Under the pieces are notes generated by a model. The model was not told where the DNA came from and searched no databases. It saw only the letters and a program-made list of their open reading frames with translations. From positions 10,500,423 to 10,564,422 of the forward strand of contig CM070515.1 of NCBI GenBank assembly GCA_036346375.1: 64,000 nucleotides of DNA, in the 5' to 3' direction. The stretch is from Guadua angustifolia. Taxonomy: Eukaryota; Streptophyta; Magnoliopsida; Poales; Poaceae. Below, piece after piece: positions 58,198 through 64,000 of the stretch (positions are counted from its first letter, which is position 1; each line of letters opens with the position of its first letter). Position numbers and translations under genes: made by a program.

Positions 58198-59342
58198 GTG
58201 TCCCCCCTGCGGAGGCGGACGCACCCGTTCTACGAGATCCAAGGGCGCATCGATTCGACCCGTGAGGGTACATCTGGTATGCCTCCCTGCCTCGTGGTCT
58301 TGCTCGAGTCTGCCCCTCGATCTTCTCTGAGGGTCGTTCCCCTTTGCAGCGCCGAAGGAGTCTTGGGTTGCCGCCAGGATGAACGAGATGTTCGGGAAAC
58401 TGACGCACAACTATTCCATGGACGACTCGCGTCAAGAACGTGCTCGCCGAAAGGCGAGGTAAGCCATCCCGACCAATGGCTCGACTGGCGACCACAGGGC
58501 CCTCCTTGATCCTTTCATGTCACGCAGGACCATCGAGTCGCTCGACACGGCTAGGCGGATGCTCCGCTAACCGGGGGCAAGAGCAAAAAAGGGAAGAAGA
58601 GGCCTTCCCCGGCCGAAGCGGACCGCCAGGAGGCGAAGAAACCTCATGTCGAGTGGGGTGACCGCGCCATGGTAAGGATCCCGCTGGTCGAGCCCCCGAG
58701 CCCGTGCTCGTGTGCCTTGCTGGTTGATGAGTTTTCCTCTTCGCAGCAGCAGAGCGCGGCGGCCGCCGCCAGGTCCTCGAGCCCTCTCCCGGCTCCGGGA
58801 CCTCAAGCTCGGAGCTCCGCCGCAGCGGATGACGTGGAGCCGGCACGGGCTCCGAGACCCCCGGTCGCGAGGACACGCAAGCGAAGTGCCCCATCAGCCT
58901 TGGGGCAACAAGACCTTCGCCGACCCTCAACGAGGCAGAGGCTGGTGACCCAGGTAGATTCCTGGCTTCCTGGACTACTGTCTTCCCCGCATCTTTCCGG
59001 CTTAGTGTATGTTTTTGATCGCAGACCTTGAGCACCCGAGCTCGAAACTTGCCCGTTTTGACGATGGCTGTTGTCCAGGGCGAGTTTGAGTCCGAGGAGG
59101 AGACAGACTCCTACATGTTGGCCCCGCGACGACCCTCGCGCCGGACGCGGACCCCATCGGGGTCGCTGAGCCTGGTCCCGGTCGGCGAGTTCAACCAAGG
59201 CGTCGACGACCCGGATGAGGAGGAGCTCCAGCCCGAGACCAGCGTGGATTTCGACACTGGCGAGGTGGAGGACGTCGCTGCTGCCGACCTCCCTGAAGTC
59301 GGCGTGGGGGAGAGCACCAGTCACGCGACAGCCACGCCATGA
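58198..59342 (+). pseudogene. Internal coding remnants of the gypsy-type element
   Basis: Fragments in different frames include MFGKLTHNYSMDDSRQERAR (about 58387-58450) and an acidic segment VGEFNQGVDDPDEEELQPE within 59028-59342. They have the Ser/Pro/acidic composition of the linker found after the gag-like domain in such elements. Stops and frameshifts prevent a single model. Confidence 0.45.
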
Positions 59343-59489
59343 GGCCCCCACCGCTCTTGCCCACTGCCGCCGGGCGCCGAGGACGCGACGCCTTGGCCAC
59401 CGGAGACACCACACCGCAGAGCGCCTCGGGCTGCTCGGCCAAAGCAAGACTGGGCCGAGGCTGTGATACCTCGAGCCATGGAGGATGAT

Positions 59490-62255
59490 CGTGGCCCCTC
59501 AGAGGATCGAGGATACGCCTAGAGGGGGTGAATAGGCGTTTTACAAAATTCGATCGCTCACTAAAATAATTCGCTCTAATACACCCTAAGTCAAAACCTA
59601 ATCAAAGATATATGCGAAGCGATAAACTCGGTTTTGACAATTAAAGCCTAAATCAACTAGGCTTACTAGTGCACTAACTAAATGATGTCTCTATACTAGA
59701 ATTGCTAAATTGAGCAAACAATCAATACTAAGCAATTCTAATTATAATCAAGCAATTGATAAATATACAACAAAGTAAATGCTTGAAGGTAAAAGAGACA
59801 ACCGATATTTTTTTGTGGTGTTCGGAGACTTGCCGGTCTCCCCTAGTCCACGTTGAGGCAAGCCCAACCACTTGGACCGGCTCCCGCTCGAGCACCCGCC
59901 TCGTTTCCACTAGTCGTGGTTTTTCACGCTTGCGCGTAGGCTCAACCCGAACCTTCACAAACTTGCCGGGGCTTCTCACACCTTGAGAGCACCCGCGCAC
60001 GACGCCTACGCCGTCTAGGAGTCGGCAACCTCCAAGAGTAACAAGTCGCTCCTTCGCTTGAACTTCACCGAGCACAACGAATGCGCTCCCGGTGATCACC
60101 AAGTGCAACACATGCACAAGGACCTCCCTCAAGTGCAACACATGCACAAGAGACTCTCAACCCACTTCTAATTGCAACACATGCAATTAGTCTCACTCTT
60201 GCTCAAGAACAACTTGCGGAAATGCAATACATGCAAATCACCTCTCAAATACTCACACAAGAGCCAATACACAAATGAGAGCTTCAATACATGAACCACC
60301 TCACCAAATATACTCTAGCCACCAGCAAATGCCCCCCCATGACCTCCTTTTATAGCCTCACAAAGAAAACTAGCCGTTGGGGGGCAAAACGGGCATTAAA
60401 CGAGCTAAAACTAGCCGTTGCTATAGTGTTTGCGGTACTACCGGCCCCTACGGGCGGTAGTACCGCCTAGGAACTCTCTCGCCAAATAACTACTACAGGC
60501 GGTACTACCGCCCTCACGGCGGTAGTACCGCTTTTATGGTAGTACTGCTACTCTGACCACCAAAAAGCTCATAACTTTTACTCCTCCGATTTGGGTGATT
60601 TTTGATTCTATCTGAAGCTTATCACGAGGGCTACAATCTCCACTCATTTTCAATATTTAATCAACCATAGATATTTTAAATATCACCAAAACTAAACTCT
60701 AATGTAGTCATTCAAGTCTAAAATCTGATTTTCTCGAAATACTTCACATAGACTTGATCAAAAACATGACTACAAGCTAGCAAGGGTCAACAACCTTGAA
60801 CCATGTGATGATCAACTCATGATCAAAATAATTTGCAAAATACATTTGCAAATACTATTCATATGCTTCAAAGAACCGTACGTAAATTCCAAATCCAACT
60901 AACTTGAGCATCCTCGTTTTGCAACACATGCAAAACCTAGCTCCAAGCAACCACTTTGATTTTGAAAGATTTGTTTTGTAAAGAGAAAACAAAACATGAA
61001 GCTTTAACAATTGCAATACATGCAAAAGTGAACTTCATGCAAAAGCCAATGCATACGCTTATCCCACTTGCAATACATGCAAATCAAAGCGTAAGTAAAA
61101 CCAAATGCATATACTCTTCTTCTTTGCAACACATGCAAATCCGAGCATAATGCAACAACAACCAAGCATAAGCTTAACTCATTCGCAACATATGCCAAAT
61201 GGTTAGCTCTAATGCAAAAACCAAATCCAAATGATTTGAGCTCGAGTGAACACGGGATTGAGATCATCAACACATGATGAAGCTCAAGCTAGGAGACAAC
61301 CCCTCTTAATAGTACGGCGATAAAACTAGACTCAAAGACTACAAAAGTCCTTAGCCTATCTAGTTATACCTTCGCCATGCCAGCAAAGCAATCCCTTTGG
61401 GTTCTTTATGATCATCACTTTGATACTCCCTCGGGATCATCACTCGATTCTTCTCTTTGTCTTGGGATCTTCTCTTGGCGCCCATCATCTTATGATGCCG
61501 TCTTTATCCGTTCTCAATCATCTCATTCATCTTTGGACCTAACTCAATCACCACTCATAAAACTTGTTAGTCCAAGATGCATGGTTGTCTCAATTATCTC
61601 TTGCACTCCATTAACACATAATGGATGCCTTTAGATCAATTGAGCACAACCTAAATCAATTTGAATGATTTAAGTGTGTCTTAAGTACAATAGTGCAACT
61701 CATGCTTTATTATACTTAAGAGCTATTCATTTGTCCTTAATTAATCAAGGAACACCATCAACACATGATGAAATATTCTTTAATGATTAACAAGACAAAT
61801 GAACTCAATTTAAATTATCATTTAAATTGATATGAGTATATATTAACTACTCAAGTTTTCGTATACTCATGTATTTAGTTTCTTTGTCTTGATCCTTATA
61901 TGTGTCAATAAGAATTAGCTCAATACAAAGAGACTTTCAAGTTAAACTATAAACTCTCCCTAAGTGTGTGCATCCATGTAATATATGGATTGGGAAACAT
62001 GATGCACATTTTGTGGTTAATATAATGAGGACATTCATATTTTAACTTGACTCCAAAGTATGCAACTAATACTAGAATGGATACGCAAACATACCTTGGG
62101 TTTTCCATTCTTTTAATGCGATAAGACTAATTAAAGATATTCTAAATAAACAAGTTAGTCTCGATATAAGATTTGTCATTAATAATAAAATCACATTAAG
62201 GGATATTAGATTTGTCATTAACACCAAAACCATAACTAATGAAGGTTGAACTTAC
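59490..62255. mobile_element. Unclassified repeat inserted in the gypsy-type element
   Basis: Begins around 'gaggatacgcctagaggggg', a phrase I recognise as the start of a common unclassified grass repeat. The interior is AT-rich and non-coding, with 'tgcaacacatgcaa' motifs repeated many times and 'ggcggtactaccgcc' palindromes near 60440-60540. The host coding sequence resumes at about 62256 with Pro/Ala-rich codons. The hexamer GGCCCC occurs on both sides (59492-59497 and 62258-62263) and could be the target duplication; this is uncertain. Confidence 0.55.
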
Positions 62256-62557
62256 AGGCCCCAGCCACAGTCCTCCCAGCGCCGGAGACGAGCGGAGCCC
62301 CGACCACCGAGGTCGAGACCAATGCTGCCGCCGCGCCCACTCCTGCCGGCGAGTTGGGCCCTCCGGAAGAGGCGACGGGATCCCTGGCCGCCACCAACGT
62401 GGGGACTGAAGGTCTCGGCTCAAGCGTGCCGATGGTCGTTGCGGCCGATTTCACCCCAGGAGCCGTGGGCGACGAAGAGGAGAGATCTCCCGTGATCGTA
62501 TCGACGATCGTGAGGAGTATACGCGCGCAAGCCTGGAGAGCCGAGTTCGTGGGGTAA
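62246..62557 (+). pseudogene. Pro/Ala-rich linker fragment of the gypsy-type element
   Basis: The frame reads PAPETSGAPTTEVETNAAAA, GELGPPEEATGSLAA and RSPVIVSTIVRSIRAQAW, continuing the acidic/Pro-rich linker interrupted by the repeat at 59490-62255. No known domain. Confidence 0.45.
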
Positions 62558-62629
62558 GGACCCCTCCACATACCTTGTAGCTTGTAAGCTTGAGTTCCTT
62601 GTCGCTTATCTCGGGCCACCCCTCCTGTC

Positions 62630-63357
62630 ATGAAGGCGATCGACAATGTCTCCCAAGGTCTGCGAGGCTTCCAAGAGCACGTTGACGTGCTAAGGGGCCT
62701 CCTGAACGTGGTGGAGGCGCGAGAGGCTGAGCGCTCCAGACTCATCAGGACCATTGAGGTTGATCAGGAGGAGCTCGAGCAGAAGGCCGGGGAACTTGAA
62801 GAGCTTCGTCGAACGATGTTAGCGTAGGAGGTTACCCACGCGGCTGAGCTCGAGCAGACCAGGGTCTCTGAGCACGAGTTTGGCTTCAAGGTCTTGGAGC
62901 AAGAGCGCACGCGTTCGGCCAAGGCGCTCGAGGCCGAGCGGGCCAAGGTCGAGGCCCTGGAGAAAGCCGCTGCGGTGCAGGCGCCTTCTTCGACGGAGGC
63001 GTCCCCCGAATTCGAGGCCAAAATCCTGGAGCTTGAAGGGAAGCTCGAGCGCACCAGTGAGGCCCTCGAGGCCGAGCAAGCCAAGGTCGTGGCGCTGGAG
63101 AAAGCTTCGGCGGAACAAGCGGCTTCCTCGGTGAAGGCGTCCTCAGAGCTCGAGGCCAAGGTATCAGAGCTTGAAGGGAAGCTCGAGCGCGCCAAAAAGG
63201 CGGCGGCGGGCGCCATGGCCCAACTCTAGGACGCACGACACCGAGCCGCGGAGCACTCCAAGGAAACTCTCCAGTACCAGGGCGAGTTGTCGACCTTGAG
63301 GGCCAAGGTCGATGAGCTCGAGCAGGAGATGCTTGCCCGCGAGATGGCCGATCTGTA
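62630..63357 (+). pseudogene. Coiled-coil protein of the gypsy-type element with two in-frame TAG stops
   Basis: One frame (62630 onward) reads through two TAG codons (62825-62827 and 63227-63229) to TAA at 63355-63357. It is a Glu/Ala/Leu/Lys heptad protein with repeated blocks: ERAKVEALEKAAA / EQAKVVALEKASA and FEAKILELEGKLERT / LEAKVSELEGKLERA. Such coiled coils follow the gag-like domain in this element type. Both stops could come from CAG glutamine codons. Confidence 0.7.
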
Positions 63358-64000
63358 AAAACGCTTAAGACAAAACGTGTTAATAGAGCTATGCTACTTT
63401 TGGAAAGTAGAGAACTCTCACCCCATTCGTTTCCTCCGCTTAGGCGAGTACATTTGGTGTTTGGCCTTTTCGCTCCTAGTCAAGCGCCGTAGGTCGTATA
63501 CCAACAGGATACCCTTTTCCAGCCCCCGTTGGGTCCGAGGTCGAGCAACGCCAGCCTTGGGCGCAAGATTTGTACACTAGCGAACATGACCTGCAGAATG
63601 GAGAAAAAGTCCGCAGGGGACATAGACGTGACAACAGTGATAAAGAGATGGTTACGCCCGGACTAACGTTCGAATCACAACCGCGACCGTGCGCACCGCT
63701 CCACAGTCAAAGTGGCGAGGCTCTTGGGTCGGGCCCGGGCACAGGGGAGAGCTAGATTGCGAAGAGGTTCGGCTTACGTTTAGCTCGTCCACTGGGGGTG
63801 AACGTCAAGCTCGCGACACTTAGACCAAGAGCAAATGCGCTGCGTACGAAGGTCGTGAAGAAAAAGGAGTCTCGGACAAAGAGGACCGTATCAACACGAG
63901 TGGTAGCAGACATAAAGAGCGAGAATAAAAGAACAGCTTTATTGAAATTTAAGGTATAGAGGTTACACATAAAACTTTCGAAGCTGATCTATGTTCCACG
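63358..64000. other. Non-coding tail of the gypsy-type element
   Basis: GC-moderate sequence with 'gccccgttgggtccgaggtcg'-like phrases. The end (63920-63975) has 'aataaaagaacagctttatt' and 'gaaatttaaggtatagaggt', a phrase often seen near the 3' part of such elements. No right LTR with TGTCGACG is visible before the window ends. Confidence 0.45.

Larger units (their letters stand above)
56469..64000 (+). mobile_element. Decayed gypsy-type LTR element, truncated by the window edge
   Basis: The left end TGTCGACGATCGGGATCGCC matches the solo LTR at 22159, and an LTR-like region continues to about 57140. Internal parts follow: a gag-like 'putative gypsy type transposon' domain (57740-58080), acidic and Pro/Ser-rich fragments (58200-59340), an unrelated insertion (about 59490-62255), and a coiled-coil reading frame (62630-63357). 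No protease, reverse transcriptase or integrase is seen in the window. The element is probably non-autonomous, or those parts lie beyond 64000. Confidence 0.75.

Noticed and set aside
1..64000. tRNA, rRNA or CRISPR-like arrays
   Set aside because: No cloverleaf with a plausible anticodon, no rRNA-like block and no regularly spaced direct repeats with unique spacers were recognised by eye.

Overview
The window is nuclear DNA from a plant, most likely a grass (Poaceae). The evidence is spliced genes with GT-AG introns, GC-rich exons in AT-rich surroundings, and dense nested transposons of types typical of grasses: CACTA, Stowaway, Tourist/Harbinger, hAT and Mutator-like MITEs, and solo LTRs. 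The species cannot be fixed from the sequence alone. No RNA gene, CRISPR array or bacterial-style operon was seen.

Three host genes can be modelled exon by exon with frame-consistent splice junctions. (1) A minus-strand gene (8927 to 2538, 4 exons, 1222 aa predicted) has a phi-class glutathione S-transferase domain at the N-terminus and about 1000 residues of low-complexity, repeat-bearing tail. (2) A plus-strand gene (17512-18760, 5 exons, 246 aa) encodes a membrane RING-H2 protein of the NEP1-interacting/ATL type. (3) A plus-strand gene (43401-49526, 8 exons, 497 aa) encodes a MATE/DETOXIFICATION transporter of the DTX33-35 type. They show no obvious common pathway.

Layout: 1-2.5 kb is unassigned. 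2.5-9 kb is the GST-tail gene, with a hAT element in intron 2. 9-17 kb is MITEs and relics, including a degraded hAT transposase and a three-deep MITE nest. 17.5-18.8 kb is the RING gene. 19.5-23.4 kb holds non-autonomous DNA elements and a solo LTR that split a MITE. 23.56-31.63 kb is one CACTA element with decayed TNP2 and Ulp1-like genes. 31.6-43.2 kb is intergenic, with a solo LTR, a Mutator-like MITE, CACTA and hAT MITEs, and a 2-kb foldback that ends just upstream of the MATE promoter. 43.4-49.5 kb is the MATE gene. 50.7-55.8 kb holds a hAT element and a 3-kb solo LTR inside a Harbinger-like MITE. 56.5-64 kb is a decayed gypsy-type element carrying a gag-like 'putative gypsy type transposon' domain and a coiled-coil ORF, interrupted by another repeat.

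Many transposon boundaries are fixed by target-site duplications readable in the sequence: 8 bp for hAT, 9 bp for Mutator-like, 5 bp for solo LTRs, 3 bp for CACTA and Harbinger, TA for Stowaway. The most unusual gene is the GST-tail protein. Its GST fold looks conserved, but the usual catalytic serine position and part of the beta2-alpha2 loop appear lost, and the tail carries a recent 124-residue internal duplication.
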